Shown piece by piece: positions 34,900-44,648 of a stretch of DNA of 64,000 nucleotides. The stretch is from Paracoccaceae bacterium (GTDB lineage Bacteria > Pseudomonadota > Alphaproteobacteria > Rhodobacterales > Rhodobacteraceae), in contig JANSYP010000004.1 in assembly GCA_024742405.1 (NCBI GenBank), positions 186,001 through 250,000 on the forward strand. The letters are read 5' to 3'. Under the pieces are notes generated by a model. That model did no database searches and was not told where the DNA came from. It saw only the letters and a program-made list of their open reading frames with translations. Every line of letters begins with the position of its first letter. Position 1 is the stretch's first letter. The position numbers and the translations under genes were made by a program.

Positions 34900-36153
34900 T
34901 CAGAAGAGGAATTCGTCGACCCGCCCTTCTGCGAAGCCGTCGGTGATGTAGTGCGCGGTCGCGGCGTCCAGATCAGTCCCGAATGCAACCCGGAGGTCTG
35001 AATAGTTGGCGAGGTACTGCTGCGCGTCGAAACCGTCGGCCTGACGTCCCTCCTGCAGGCCTCTGTTCAGGTAGTGCGCAGCGCCCGTGTCGGGGTCCGC
35101 TTCAAAGGCCTGGATGAGGTCGGCATAGGATGCGATATATTCCAATCCGTTGAAGGTCGTGTCCCGGCCTTCGAGTGTTCCGGTGAATATGAAATGGGTC
35201 GCGCCGGCCTTGGTGTCCGCTCCGAAGGCCGCGATCAGGTCGCTATAGGATGCGATGTATTCCAATCCGTTGAAGGTCGTGTCCCGCCCTTCGAAGGTTC
35301 CCGTAGAAATGAAATGGGCGGCACCGGCCTTGATGTCGGCGCCGAACGCCGCCGCCAGATCGCCATGGGACGCGATGTATTCCAGGGCCTCGAAGGTGAC
35401 CGCCCGCCCCTCGAAATAGCCGTCCTGGATGAAATGGTTGGTTGCCGTCCGGCCGTCTGTCCCGAAGGCCGACATGAGGTCACTGTAGGACGCGATGTAT
35501 TCCAGACCCTCGAACGTGATTTGCCGCCCGGCTTCGAACAGCCCGGTCTGCCAGAAATGCTCCGACCCGGCGGCCTCGTTGGTTCCGAAGGAGACAATCA
35601 GATCGCCATGGGAGGCGATGTAGGAAAGCGGGTCAAACTGATCGATCTGACCGACGTCAACGCCGGAGTCATCGGCACCGTAGATCTGTTGAGCGCCGTA
35701 GATATCCCAATAGGTTGGGTTCGGTACGTCATTTGCATATGCGTACATGATGACATTCGGGTCTTCGGGGTGCCCCAGACCGATCGTATGTCCGATTTCG
35801 TGAACGGCGACGGGGTAGAAACGGGTCCCGTTCGCCGGGGCCTCGCCGCTATTAGACAGAATCCAGCTTTCCGCAGGGTCAAACGTAATGACTGAAGAGA
35901 TTATCTCGCCGGATGATTGAAAAAAAAGCGTATTCGCGTTGCCAAGCGTCCCGGAGGGTCCGTCAATGGGGCTGAATCCCAGAAAAATGTCGGATTGTAC
36001 GGTCGGTGACACCTCGACAAAGTCGAGCGCAATCAGGTTGTCCCAGGTTGAGAAAGCCTGCCGAATCTCATTGTGATATCTGGGGTCGCCCGAATAGGAC
36101 CAGGAGACAATGTCCTTGGCCCAGGAAAACCCTTCCAGAATATAGCTATACAT
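34900..36153 (-). CDS. Matrixin-type zinc metalloprotease with six 40-aa repeats
   Basis: A 417-aa protein, ATG at 36153 (MYSYILEGFSW) with AGAGG upstream; a GTG at 36180 is possible. Residues about 25-170 are an M10-like protease domain with the zinc motif HEIGHTIGLGH (HExxHxxGxxH) followed by the met-turn region NVIMYAYAN. From about residue 175 six tandem units of 40 residues follow the pattern YIASYSDLIAAFGADxxAGA, xHFxxTGxxEGRxxTFxGLE. No signal peptide is seen, so type I or another non-Sec export is likely. The repeats may bind a surface or cation; this is inferred. Confidence 0.85.
   Translation of the reverse strand: MYSYILEGFSWAKDIVSWSYSGDPRYHNEIRQAFSTWDNLIALDFVEVSPTVQSDIFLGFSPIDGPSGTLGNANTLFFQSSGEIISSVITFDPAESWILSNSGEAPANGTRFYPVAVHEIGHTIGLGHPEDPNVIMYAYANDVPNPTYWDIYGAQQIYGADDSGVDVGQIDQFDPLSYIASHGDLIVSFGTNEAAGSEHFWQTGLFEAGRQITFEGLEYIASYSDLMSAFGTDGRTATNHFIQDGYFEGRAVTFEALEYIASHGDLAAAFGADIKAGAAHFISTGTFEGRDTTFNGLEYIASYSDLIAAFGADTKAGATHFIFTGTLEGRDTTFNGLEYIASYADLIQAFEADPDTGAAHYLNRGLQEGRQADGFDAQQYLANYSDLRVAFGTDLDAATAHYITDGFAEGRVDEFLF
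35040..35650 (-). repeat. Tandem 120-bp coding repeats in the protease gene
   Basis: Six units, most exactly 120 bp, encode the 40-aa repeats of the matrixin-like protein. Units around 35130-35170 and 35250-35290 are nearly identical at the DNA level (both contain TGCGAT followed by ATATTCCAATCCGTTGAAGG or close to it). The similarity of neighbouring units points to recent duplication and probable length variation. Confidence 0.85.
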
Positions 36154-36469
36154 CGCAACGCCTCTTATTTCGCCAGGCACTTCATTGGAAAACTGTTCTG
36201 CACGGAAGCTTCGAGGTGTCTCGGGAGGATTACGTCCCGGAAACTGGTGGCACTCATGCCCGTCCTCTCCCCTACCAATACCGAAACCCTCTCTTTCGAA
36301 TTGTGCAATTTTCGTTAACGCCGATCAAACCGGGCGGCAAGACTGCGTCAATGTGAAGTGATCAACGCAGGTTTCATCCCGGTGGCGCGCATCGGCTCCA
36401 CATTCCCGATGTCCCGAACCTGCGTCACAAAATCCTTGGACCAGATCCCGCTTGCCAGACTGTTCTGCC

Positions 36470-36511
36470 GTCCCTAGACCCGGCGGCGGGACACGCTGCC
36501 CCAACGCAGCG
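36470..36511 (+). ncRNA. Two-hairpin leader before serC (candidate serC RNA motif)
   Basis: Two hairpins lie just before serC: GTCCC (36470-36474) with GGGAC (36488-36492), and CGCTGC (36494-36499) with GCAGCG (36506-36511) around a CCCAAC loop. A conserved two-hairpin element called the serC RNA motif is known upstream of serC-serA in alphaproteobacteria. Position and layout fit; I cannot check the consensus bases from memory, so the match is an inference. Confidence 0.45.
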
Positions 36512-36535
36512 CAGATATCTGTAAGGGTACACATC

Positions 36536-37690
36536 ATGGCACTCCCCGCTCCGGCCGCGCGGCCGGTCAATCCGCGTTTTTCCTCTGGCCCCTGCGCCAA
36601 ACCCCCGACATTCACGCTTGATGCGCTCTCCGGCGCCGCCCTGGGCCGTTCGCACCGCGCTGCCGTGGGCAAGGCCAAGCTGAAAGATGCGATCGAAACG
36701 ACGCGCGCCATCCTGGGCGTGCCCGCGGACTACCGCATCGGCATCGTGCCGGCCTCCGACACCGGCGCCTTCGAGATGGCGATGTGGTCCATGCTCGGCC
36801 AGCGCCCGGTCGAGATGGTCGCCTGGGAAAGCTTCGGCGCGGGCTGGGTCACCGATGCGGTCAAGCAGCTGAAGCTCGACGCGACCGTGCACACCGCCGA
36901 GTATGGCGAGATCGTCGATATGACCGCGCTCGATTACGACCGCGATGTCTGCTTCACCTGGAACGGAACGACCTCGGGCGTCCGGATGCCGAACGGCGAT
37001 GCGATCCCAGCGGACCGCGGCGGGCTGACGCTCTGTGACGCAACCTCGGCGGCCTTCGCGATGGAGCTGCCCTGGGACAAGCTCGATGTGACGACCTTCT
37101 CCTGGCAGAAAGTGCTCGGCGGAGAGGCCGCCCATGGCGTCCTGATCCTGAGCCCCCGCGCCGTGGCGCGGCTGGAAAGCTACACGCCCCCCTGGCCACT
37201 GCCCAAGATCTTCCGCCTGACCAAGGGCGGCAAGCTGATCGAAGGCATCTTCACCGGTGCCACGATCAATACGCCCTCGATGCTCTGCGTGGAGGACTAC
37301 CTCTTCGCGCTGAACTGGGCGCAGGAGATCGGCGGGCTGCCCGCGCTCATCGCGCGCGCCAACGCGAGCTTCGGCCATATCGCCGATTTCGTCGGCGCGA
37401 ACGACTGGATCGATTTCCTCGCGACCGACCCCGCGACGCGCTCCACCACCTCGGTGTGCCTGAAGTTCACCGATCCCCGGATCGCGGACGGTGCTGCTTT
37501 CGCGAAGGCGGTCGCAAAGCGGCTGGAGTCCGAAGGCGTGGCGCTTGACATCGGCGCCTATCGCGACGCGCCTCCGGGTCTGAGGATCTGGTGCGGCGGC
37601 ACGGTCGAGCCCTCGGATGTGGCCGCGCTGATGCCCTGGCTCGCCTTCGCGTTCGAGGCCGAAATCGACGCGCTGTCCGAAGCCGCCTGA
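36536..37690 (+). CDS. serC: Phosphoserine transaminase SerC
   Basis: A 384-aa PLP enzyme of serine synthesis (3-phosphohydroxypyruvate plus glutamate to phosphoserine). The alphaproteobacterial form is recognised by [54 protein letters not shown], the [18 protein letters not shown] stretch, and SWQKVLGGE with the PLP lysine near 200. It heads the serC-serA unit with a 127-bp gap to serA. A 28-bp piece of its 5' part is duplicated upstream at 34800. Confidence 0.96.
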   Translation: MALPAPAARPVNPRFSSGPCAKPPTFTLDALSGAALGRSHRAAVGKAKLKDAIETTRAILGVPADYRIGIVPASDTGAFEMAMWSMLGQRPVEMVAWESFGAGWVTDAVKQLKLDATVHTAEYGEIVDMTALDYDRDVCFTWNGTTSGVRMPNGDAIPADRGGLTLCDATSAAFAMELPWDKLDVTTFSWQKVLGGEAAHGVLILSPRAVARLESYTPPWPLPKIFRLTKGGKLIEGIFTGATINTPSMLCVEDYLFALNWAQEIGGLPALIARANASFGHIADFVGANDWIDFLATDPATRSTTSVCLKFTDPRIADGAAFAKAVAKRLESEGVALDIGAYRDAPPGLRIWCGGTVEPSDVAALMPWLAFAFEAEIDALSEAA

Positions 37691-37762
37691 CCGGCCGGTT
37701 GCTTGCTTCGCGCAGGGGCCCGCTCCCCTGCGCTTCACCCAGAACATCTTATGAACACAACT

Positions 37763-37792
37763 GTACGAAACGTCCGTTTGGACAGTTCGTAC
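37763..37792. promoter_or_regulatory. 13-bp imperfect inverted repeat between serC and serA
   Basis: GTACGAAACGTCC (37763-37775) and GGACAGTTCGTAC (37780-37792) pair at 11 of 13 positions around a GTTT loop. It is 25 bp before the serA ATG. It could be an RNA hairpin that protects the serA message or an operator for a separate serA promoter. Confidence 0.5.
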
Positions 37793-37817
37793 GTTCCTGA
37801 ACAAAGGGTAAATTCCC

Positions 37818-39413
37818 ATGGCACCCAAAGTGCTCGTCTCCGACAAGCTTTCCGAGACCGCCGTCCAGATCTTTCGCGACCGCGGCATCGAGGTCGATTT
37901 CGAACCCGGCCTCGGCAAGGACAAGGCGAAGCTTATCGAAGTGATCGGCCAGTATGACGGCCTCGCGATCCGCTCCGCCACCAAGGTCACCGAAAACGTG
38001 CTGAAGGCCGCAACCAACCTCAAGGTCATTGGCCGTGCCGGGATCGGCGTCGATAATGTCGATATTCCAATGGCTTCGAAGAATGGTGTGATCGTGATGA
38101 ACACGCCTTTCGGCAATATGATCACCACCGCCGAGCATGCGATCGCGATGATGTTCGCCGTCGCTCGCCAGATCCCCGAGGCCAGCGCCTCCACCCATGC
38201 CGGCAAATGGCAGAAGTCGAAATTCATGGGGGTCGAACTGACCGGAAAGACCCTCGGCGTGATCGGCGCGGGCAATATCGGCGGCATCGTCTGCGACCGC
38301 GCCGTGGGCCTCAAGATGAAGGTGCTGGCCTATGATCCGTTTCTGAGCGAGGACCGCGCCGCCAAGCTCGGCGTGACCAAGGTCGATCTCGACGAACTGC
38401 TTGGAAAGGCTGACTTTATCACGCTGCATGTGCCGAAGACCGACAAGACAGCCGGGATGATTTCGGCCGAGGCTATCGCCAAGACGAAGCCCGGCGTTCG
38501 GATCATCAACTGTGCCCGCGGCGGTCTGGTGGACGAGGTTGCCCTGGCCGAGGCGCTCAAATCCGGCCATGTCGCCGGGGCGGCCTTCGACGTCTTCGCC
38601 GAGGAACCGGCGACCGACAATCCGCTCTTCAACCTGCCAAATGTGGTCTGCACCCCGCATCTGGGCGCCGCCACGACCGAAGCGCAGGAGAATGTGGCGC
38701 TCCAGGTGGCGCAGCAGATGTCGGATTATCTGCTGACCGGTGCGGTCCAGAACTCGCTCAACATGCCCGCCGTGACCGCCGAAGAAGCCAAGGTGATGGG
38801 CCCGTGGCTCAAGCTCGCCGAACATCTGGGCAGCTTCGTCGGTCAGCTGACCGATGAGCCGGTCAGGAAGATCAACGTGCTCTATGACGGCGCGGCCTCC
38901 GCGATGAATGTCGAGGCGCTCGATTGCGCGGTGCTCGCAGGCTTCATGAAGCCGATGCATCCGGAGGTGAACATGGTCTCGGCCCCCGTCGTGGCCAAGG
39001 ATATCGGCATTCAGCTCAGCCGGACCACTCAGGACAAGGTCGGCGTGTTCGAGGGCTATATCAAGCTGACCGTCGAGACCGAAACCCGCACCCGCGCCAT
39101 CGCCGGAACGGTGTTTTCCGATGGAAAACCGCGCTTTATCCAGATCAAGGGGATCAATATCGACGCCGAGGTCGGACCCCACATGCTCTATACCACCAAC
39201 AAGGACGTGCCGGGCATCATCGGCACGCTGGGCATGACCGTGGGAGAGACCGGCTTCAACATCGCCAACTTCACGCTGGGGCGCACCGGCGCGGGAGAGG
39301 ACGCGATCGCGCTGCTGCATCTGGATGCGCCGGCCGATGAGGTGCTCGTGTCGCGCCTGACCGAGCTGGGCAAGTTCCAGCAGGTCCGGCCGCTGGAATT
39401 CGACGTGGCCTGA
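37818..39413 (+). CDS. serA: D-3-phosphoglycerate dehydrogenase SerA
   Basis: A 531-aa enzyme, first step of serine synthesis. Domain order: substrate domain with GRAGIGVDNVD, NAD domain with VIGAGNIGGIVCDRA (about 145-160), catalytic Arg in INCARGGLVDE (about 235), Glu in VFAEEPA, His in TPHLGAATTEAQ, an allosteric-substrate-binding domain (about 320-450), and a C-terminal ACT domain (TNKDVPGIIGTLGMTVGETG). This is the long type-1 form. AAAGGG precedes the ATG. Confidence 0.97.
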   Translation: MAPKVLVSDKLSETAVQIFRDRGIEVDFEPGLGKDKAKLIEVIGQYDGLAIRSATKVTENVLKAATNLKVIGRAGIGVDNVDIPMASKNGVIVMNTPFGNMITTAEHAIAMMFAVARQIPEASASTHAGKWQKSKFMGVELTGKTLGVIGAGNIGGIVCDRAVGLKMKVLAYDPFLSEDRAAKLGVTKVDLDELLGKADFITLHVPKTDKTAGMISAEAIAKTKPGVRIINCARGGLVDEVALAEALKSGHVAGAAFDVFAEEPATDNPLFNLPNVVCTPHLGAATTEAQENVALQVAQQMSDYLLTGAVQNSLNMPAVTAEEAKVMGPWLKLAEHLGSFVGQLTDEPVRKINVLYDGAASAMNVEALDCAVLAGFMKPMHPEVNMVSAPVVAKDIGIQLSRTTQDKVGVFEGYIKLTVETETRTRAIAGTVFSDGKPRFIQIKGINIDAEVGPHMLYTTNKDVPGIIGTLGMTVGETGFNIANFTLGRTGAGEDAIALLHLDAPADEVLVSRLTELGKFQQVRPLEFDVA

Positions 39414-39508
39414 GCGCCGCACCCGACAGCCTTTGCCACGTCCCGCTTTGCCAAGCGGGACGTTTTGCGCCATCCGGAACCCCTTGTGCCTCGGATCGGA
39501 GCCGCCCG

Positions 39509-40342
39509 ATGGTCAGCGATGCCCGTGTCACCCGCTACGAGGTCGCCAGCCCGCGCTGGACGGCCCCGCCGATGAGTGTCGCCGTGCTGAGTGATGTGCA
39601 TCTGGGCAATCCCTGGACCTCACTGGAACGTCTCGACCACTGGGTCGCCCAGACCAATGCGCTGGCCCCCGATCTGATCGTCCAGGCCGGGGACCTGCTG
39701 ATGGACCGCAACATGTGGCACTTTTCGCGGCCCGCCAGCGCCGCGGAGATCGCCGAACGTCTGTGCGGGCTCAGCGCTCCGCTCGGCGTCTGGTCGGTGA
39801 TGGGCAACCATGACTGGCAGGATTGCAACCTCGCCCGCGACACGGACGGCGCGCGCAACAGCGTCGTGGAGGCACTCGGCGCGACCGGTCTGCCATTGCT
39901 GGAGAACCGGGCCGAACCTGTGATCCATGGCGGTCAGGAGGTCTGGCTGGTCGGGCTGGGCAGCCGCAGCGCCCCGCGGCTTGACCGGTCAAGCCGGCGG
40001 ACTGGCCATGACGACCCCGACCGCGCCTTTGCCGAGGTGCCCGACGGCGCGCTGTCGGTGCTGATCGCGCACGAGCCGGATATCTTCGCTGAGCGCGAGG
40101 GGCCCGAGGCGCTGCAGATCAGCGGTCACACCCATGGCGGCCAGATCGCGCCCTTTGGCTGGCGCCCCGTGGTGCCGTCGAAATACGGTGCGCGATTTGC
40201 CTACGGCCACCATATCATGGGGGCGCGGCATTTGGTCGTGTCCGGGGGGCTGGGTTTCTCGGGCCTTCCCTTGCGCGTCGGCGTACCCCCTGAAATCGTG
40301 ATCATACACATACGACACTCTTTCGGGGAGGGAACCCAATGA
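39509..40342 (+). CDS. Metallophosphoesterase (YaeI-like)
   Basis: A 277-aa calcineurin-fold enzyme: VAVLSDVHLG (DxH), VQAGDLLMD (GD), MGNHDWQ (GNHD), LIAHEPDIF (H) and SGHTHGGQ (GHxH), all in order. This set is typical of the YaeI/LpxH-related membrane-associated phosphodiesterases. No signal or membrane segment is clear. GGAG is seven bases before the ATG, and its end overlaps the thiolase start by 4 nt, so the two are co-translated. Confidence 0.85.
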   Translation: MVSDARVTRYEVASPRWTAPPMSVAVLSDVHLGNPWTSLERLDHWVAQTNALAPDLIVQAGDLLMDRNMWHFSRPASAAEIAERLCGLSAPLGVWSVMGNHDWQDCNLARDTDGARNSVVEALGATGLPLLENRAEPVIHGGQEVWLVGLGSRSAPRLDRSSRRTGHDDPDRAFAEVPDGALSVLIAHEPDIFAEREGPEALQISGHTHGGQIAPFGWRPVVPSKYGARFAYGHHIMGARHLVVSGGLGFSGLPLRVGVPPEIVIIHIRHSFGEGTQ

Positions 40343-41514
40343 CCGATATCGTGATCCTGGACGGCGCTCGGACTGCCATAGGCACCTTTGGCGGAGCGCT
40401 TGCCGGAACGCCCCCGATCCAGCTGGGTGCCGTGGCCGCACAAGCGGCGCTTGAACGCGCCGGCGTCGAGGGCAAGCAGATCGGCCAGGTCGCGATGGGC
40501 CATGTCATCAACACAGAGCCGCGCGACATGTATCTGTCCCGGGCGTCCTCGATGGAGGCCGGCGTGTCCGAGGAAACGCCGGCGATGAACGTCAACCGGC
40601 TCTGCGGGTCAGGCGTGCAGGCGACGATTTCGGTGATCCAGGGCCTCGCCCTGGGCGATGCGGAGTTCGGGCTCGCGGGCGGTGCCGAGAGCATGAGCCG
40701 CGCGCCTTACACCTTGCCCGCGGCCCGCTGGGGTCAGAAGATGGGCGATGCCGGCGGCGTGGACATGATGGTCGGTGCGCTGACCTGTCCCTTCGGCACC
40801 GGACATATGGGTGTGACGGCCGAGAATGTCGCCGCCGAGCACCAGATCTCCCGCGAGGATCAGGATGCCTTTGCGGTCGAAAGCCAGGCGCGTGTGGCCG
40901 CGGCCCAGCAGGCGGGGCATTTCGACAGCCAGATCGTGCCCGTCGAGGTCAAGGTCAAGCGCGACATGGTCGAGTTCAAGACCGACGAGCACCCCAAGGC
41001 GACCACGCTGGAAACGCTCGCCGGTCTGCGCACCGTGTTCAAGAAGGACGGCACAGTGACGGCGGGCAATGCCAGCGGCATCAATGACGGGGCGGCGGCC
41101 ATCGTTCTGGCCACCGCCGATGCGGCGGAGCGCGAGGGGCTCAAGGCCAAAGCGCGCATTCTGGGCTATGCCCATGCCGGCGTGCGCCCCGACGTGATGG
41201 GCATCGGCCCGATCCCGGCGGTGGAGCGTCTGCTGGAGCGGACGGGGCTGACCGTCGGCGATTTCGACGTGGTCGAGTCGAACGAGGCCTTTGCCGCCCA
41301 GGCGGTCGCGGTGTCCCGCGGGCTCGGCTTCGACAGTGCGAAGACCAACCCCAACGGCGGCGCCATCGCGCTTGGCCATCCGATCGGGGCAACCGGCGCG
41401 ATCATCATCATCAAGGCGCTCTACGAACTGGAGCGGATCGGCGGCAAACGCGCGCTGGTGACGATGTGCATCGGCGGCGGTCAGGGTATCGCGCTCGCAT
41501 TCGAGCGGATCTGA
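40339..41514 (+). CDS. Acetyl-CoA C-acyltransferase (thiolase)
   Basis: A 391-aa thiolase. The nucleophile Cys is in NVNRLCGSGVQA (about 92), the His in ALGHPIGATGA (about 350), and the second Cys in VTMCIGGGQG (about 380). GGGGAGGGAACCCA precedes the ATG. Biosynthetic acetoacetyl-CoA and degradative beta-ketothiolase (BktB-like) roles are both possible; no other PHA or beta-oxidation gene is adjacent. Confidence 0.93.
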   Translation: MTDIVILDGARTAIGTFGGALAGTPPIQLGAVAAQAALERAGVEGKQIGQVAMGHVINTEPRDMYLSRASSMEAGVSEETPAMNVNRLCGSGVQATISVIQGLALGDAEFGLAGGAESMSRAPYTLPAARWGQKMGDAGGVDMMVGALTCPFGTGHMGVTAENVAAEHQISREDQDAFAVESQARVAAAQQAGHFDSQIVPVEVKVKRDMVEFKTDEHPKATTLETLAGLRTVFKKDGTVTAGNASGINDGAAAIVLATADAAEREGLKAKARILGYAHAGVRPDVMGIGPIPAVERLLERTGLTVGDFDVVESNEAFAAQAVAVSRGLGFDSAKTNPNGGAIALGHPIGATGAIIIIKALYELERIGGKRALVTMCIGGGQGIALAFERI

Positions 41515-41603
41515 CCTAATCTGGCACGATCTGGCTGGCGTGCCTTCAGCGTCTGTTTACGCCTCTGCCCCAAGGTTGCCCCCGGGCGACCAGGGCAGAA
41601 CGA

Positions 41604-43823
41604 ATGAGCAACACAGCAGGCCAGAGCTTACAGGAGATGCTCGCGCAGGAACGGCGCGGGCGTCTGGCGGCCGAACGGCTGCTCGACCAGAAAAGCCGCG
41701 AATTGGTGCAGGCCAACCGCAAGCTGGCCGACCATGCGCGACTGCTGTCCGACGAGATCCTGGAACAGCGCGAAACCGTCAAGACCGTGCTGACCGAATC
41801 CGAGGATCTCAAGGGCCGCAATACCCGCGCCCAGGCCGATCTGGAACGCGCCAACCGGATGGCCGTGACGGCGGAGCGGCGGCTGTGGGATGCGCTGGAA
41901 ACCATCGAAGACGGCTTTGCCGTCTTCAATACCGAAAACCGGCTGGTGATTGCGAACCGCTCCTATCTGGAGCTGTTTGAGGGGATCGACGGCATCGTGC
42001 CGGGGATCACCTATGACGCACTGCTCGATCTGATCCTGCACGAGGGGATCTTTGACATCGGCCTGCAGTCCCCCGGCGACTGGCGCGCTCGCATGCTGCA
42101 GCGCTGGCGCGACGAGACGATCGATCCGCTCACCGTAAAGCTCTGGAATGACCGTCATATCAAGCTGGTCGACCGGCGCGGTCAGGATGGCGACATGGTC
42201 TCGCTCGCCCTCAACATCACCGACACGATGCGCTACGAGCAGCAGCTGCGCGAGGCCCGTGACAAGGCGGAATCCGCCAACCGCGCGAAATCGGCCTTTC
42301 TGGCCAACATGAGCCACGAGATCCGGACGCCGATGAACGGCGTGGTGGGCATGGCCGAACTGCTCTGCGACGGTGATCTCGAAGAGGAACAGCGCCTCTA
42401 TGCCGAAACGATCAAGAGCTCCGGAGAGGCGCTTCTGGTCATCATCAACGATGTGCTCGACTACTCCAAGATCGAGGCCGAAAAGCTCACGCTGCACCCT
42501 GAAGCCTTCGATCTGGAACGGGCGATCCACGAGATCATCGTGCTGTTGTCGCCGTCGGTGCAGGAAAAGGGCATCGTGCTGCTGGTCGACTACGATATCT
42601 TCCTGCCGACGCGGTTCGTCGCTGATCCGGGGCGGCTGCGGCAGGTGCTGACCAACCTGATCGGCAATGCGGTCAAATTCACCGCGCAGGGCCATGTCCT
42701 GGTCCGGGTGACCGGCTTCGCCGACGAGGAAGGGTCGAACAAGTACCAGCTGCATGTGTCGGTGGAGGACACCGGGATCGGCATTCCCGAAGAAAAGATC
42801 GATCACGTCTTCGGCGAGTTCAATCAGGTCGAGGACGAGCGCAACCGCAAGTTCGAGGGCACCGGACTGGGCCTTGCGATCACCAAGCAGCTGCTCGAGC
42901 TGATGGGGGGCGAGATCTGGGTCGAATCCGAAGAGGGCAAGGGATCCTGTTTCGGCTTCCAGGTCGAATTCGAGGCCGCCGAGGGCGCGCCGCTCAACCC
43001 GCTCAAGGCGCCTTCGCGTCTGCGTTCGGCGCTGGTGATCGACGACCAGCAGATCAACCGCATGATCCTGCAGAAACAGCTCGATGCGATGGGCCTCGAA
43101 GTGACCACTTGCCGTTCGGCTGCCGAAGCGCTGGCCCGGCATCCGGAAACCTTCGATCTCATTCTGACCGACCACCAGATGCCCGAAACCTCGGGGCTTG
43201 AGTTGGCCGAGGCGCTGCGTTCGGACGGGATCACCGCACCGATCCTGCTCTTGACCTCGAACCCCGCTGTCCTGCGCTCCCCCGCGGCACGGTCGATGCT
43301 CGACGGGGTGCTGCAAAAGCCGCTTCTGCGCCGGGATCTCTATCAGAAGCTGATCGACATCGGCGGGGATGTCCCGGCACCGCCCACAGAGAACATCGCA
43401 AAGGTCGTGCCGGCGCGGTCGCGCAAGATGAAAGTGCTGGCGGCGGAGGACAATCGCACGAACCAGCTGGTCTTTTCCAAGATGGTCAAGACACTCGACC
43501 TCGATCTGCGTTTTGCCAACAATGGCCGCGAGGCGGTCGCGGCCTTCGAGGAATTCGCGCCGGACCTGATCTTCATGGATGTGTCGATGCCCGAGATGGA
43601 CGGCAAGGAAGCGACGCGCGCCATCCGCACACTCGAAGCCGAGCGCGGCGGCCATGTCCCAATCTGCGCGCTGACGGCCCACGCAATGGATGGCGACGGG
43701 GACGAGATCATGTCGTCAGGAATGGACCATTACCTGACGAAACCGCTGCGCAAGGCGGCGATCCACGACATGATCGCCCAGCACAGGCCCGACATGGTGC
43801 CGGCCCAGGAACCGGTGGAGTAG
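41604..43823 (+). CDS. Hybrid sensor histidine kinase with two receiver domains
   Basis: A 739-aa cytoplasmic signalling protein with no membrane helix. Residues 5-95 are a coiled coil; about 97-210 a PAS-like domain ([20 protein letters not shown]); HisKA with [15 protein letters not shown] (about 232-246, phospho-His); HATPase with [22 protein letters not shown] and [16 protein letters not shown]1 starts [10 protein letters not shown] with TDHQMPE, and REC2 starts [10 protein letters not shown] with [10 protein letters not shown] and KPL. There is no Hpt domain, so the phosphate must pass to a separate partner. The gene stands alone. Confidence 0.93.
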   Translation: MSNTAGQSLQEMLAQERRGRLAAERLLDQKSRELVQANRKLADHARLLSDEILEQRETVKTVLTESEDLKGRNTRAQADLERANRMAVTAERRLWDALETIEDGFAVFNTENRLVIANRSYLELFEGIDGIVPGITYDALLDLILHEGIFDIGLQSPGDWRARMLQRWRDETIDPLTVKLWNDRHIKLVDRRGQDGDMVSLALNITDTMRYEQQLREARDKAESANRAKSAFLANMSHEIRTPMNGVVGMAELLCDGDLEEEQRLYAETIKSSGEALLVIINDVLDYSKIEAEKLTLHPEAFDLERAIHEIIVLLSPSVQEKGIVLLVDYDIFLPTRFVADPGRLRQVLTNLIGNAVKFTAQGHVLVRVTGFADEEGSNKYQLHVSVEDTGIGIPEEKIDHVFGEFNQVEDERNRKFEGTGLGLAITKQLLELMGGEIWVESEEGKGSCFGFQVEFEAAEGAPLNPLKAPSRLRSALVIDDQQINRMILQKQLDAMGLEVTTCRSAAEALARHPETFDLILTDHQMPETSGLELAEALRSDGITAPILLLTSNPAVLRSPAARSMLDGVLQKPLLRRDLYQKLIDIGGDVPAPPTENIAKVVPARSRKMKVLAAEDNRTNQLVFSKMVKTLDLDLRFANNGREAVAAFEEFAPDLIFMDVSMPEMDGKEATRAIRTLEAERGGHVPICALTAHAMDGDGDEIMSSGMDHYLTKPLRKAAIHDMIAQHRPDMVPAQEPVE

Positions 43824-43826
43824 CGG

Positions 43827-44615
43827 TCAGGCTGCCGCAGCGGCCTCGACACTGCGCCGGAAGACCGGGGCCTCGGGACGGCTGCGCGCCGGATCGTAGC
43901 GGTAACCGCCCAGATCGAAGTCGCGCAACCCGTCGGGGTCGGTCAGACGGCGCTGGATGATGTAGCGCGCCATCGCGCCGCGAGCTTTCTTGGCATAGAA
44001 ACTCACGATCTTCGCGTCACCATCGCCGCGATCTTCCAGAAAGACCGGGGTAATGACCCGCAGGTTATGGGACGCGGGATCGACCGCGCTGAAATACTCG
44101 GTCGAGGCGCAGGCCACCAACGTGTCGGTCCCGAGCCGCTCGGCCTGCGTCGCCAGCGCTTCGGCCAGGCGCGGACCCCAATAGGTATAGAGCGTCGGTC
44201 CCTTTCGCGTCTTCAGACGGCTGCCCATCTCAAGCCGGTAGGGCTGAATGCCGTCGAGGGGACGCAGCAGACCGTATAATCCCGACAGGATGCGCAGATG
44301 GTCCTGTGCCCAGGCCAGTTCCTCCGAATCGAGCGAGGCCGCCTCAAGCCCTGCATAGGTGTCGCCGGCAAAGGCCATGGCCGCGGGGCGCAGCAGATCC
44401 GGCCCTGGCGCGTCCGAAAAGTCGCGAAACCGGGTCTGGTTCAGCTTTGCCAGATCGGCACTGATCCCCATCAGCTGCTGGAGTTTCGGTTTCGACAGGC
44501 GCCGCGCGACCCCGGCCAGATAGACGGCATCCTCCCCGAAAACGGGCTCTGTCAGCGTGGTGCCACGCCGGTCGGCCCAGTCGAGCCGTTTCGCGGGAGA
44601 GATCGTCACGAGCAT
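43827..44615 (-). CDS. yaaA: Peroxide stress protein YaaA
   Basis: A 262-aa member of the YaaA/DUF328 family, which lowers free iron during peroxide stress. Typical parts are MLVTISPAKRLDWADR, LSGLYGLLRPLDGIQPYRLE (about 113-132), TLYTYWGPRLAEAL, VACASTEYFSAVDP and ISFYAKKARGAMARYI-like sequence (VSFYAKKARGAMAR). The ATG at 44615 fits the family start. It follows recQ on the same strand with a 33-bp gap. Confidence 0.93.
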   Translation of the reverse strand: MLVTISPAKRLDWADRRGTTLTEPVFGEDAVYLAGVARRLSKPKLQQLMGISADLAKLNQTRFRDFSDAPGPDLLRPAAMAFAGDTYAGLEAASLDSEELAWAQDHLRILSGLYGLLRPLDGIQPYRLEMGSRLKTRKGPTLYTYWGPRLAEALATQAERLGTDTLVACASTEYFSAVDPASHNLRVITPVFLEDRGDGDAKIVSFYAKKARGAMARYIIQRRLTDPDGLRDFDLGGYRYDPARSRPEAPVFRRSVEAAAAA

Positions 44616-44648
44616 GGGGTCGGCCCTCTGTTGCTGTCCCAATGGTAT

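Noticed and set aside
35040-35650. Regular repeats that could suggest a CRISPR array
   Set aside because: Unit length is 120 bp without unique spacers, and the frame encodes a 40-aa protein repeat.
36425-39473. Long minus-strand frames over serC and serA
   Set aside because: Antisense to well-supported serine biosynthesis genes; no ribosome sites or domains.
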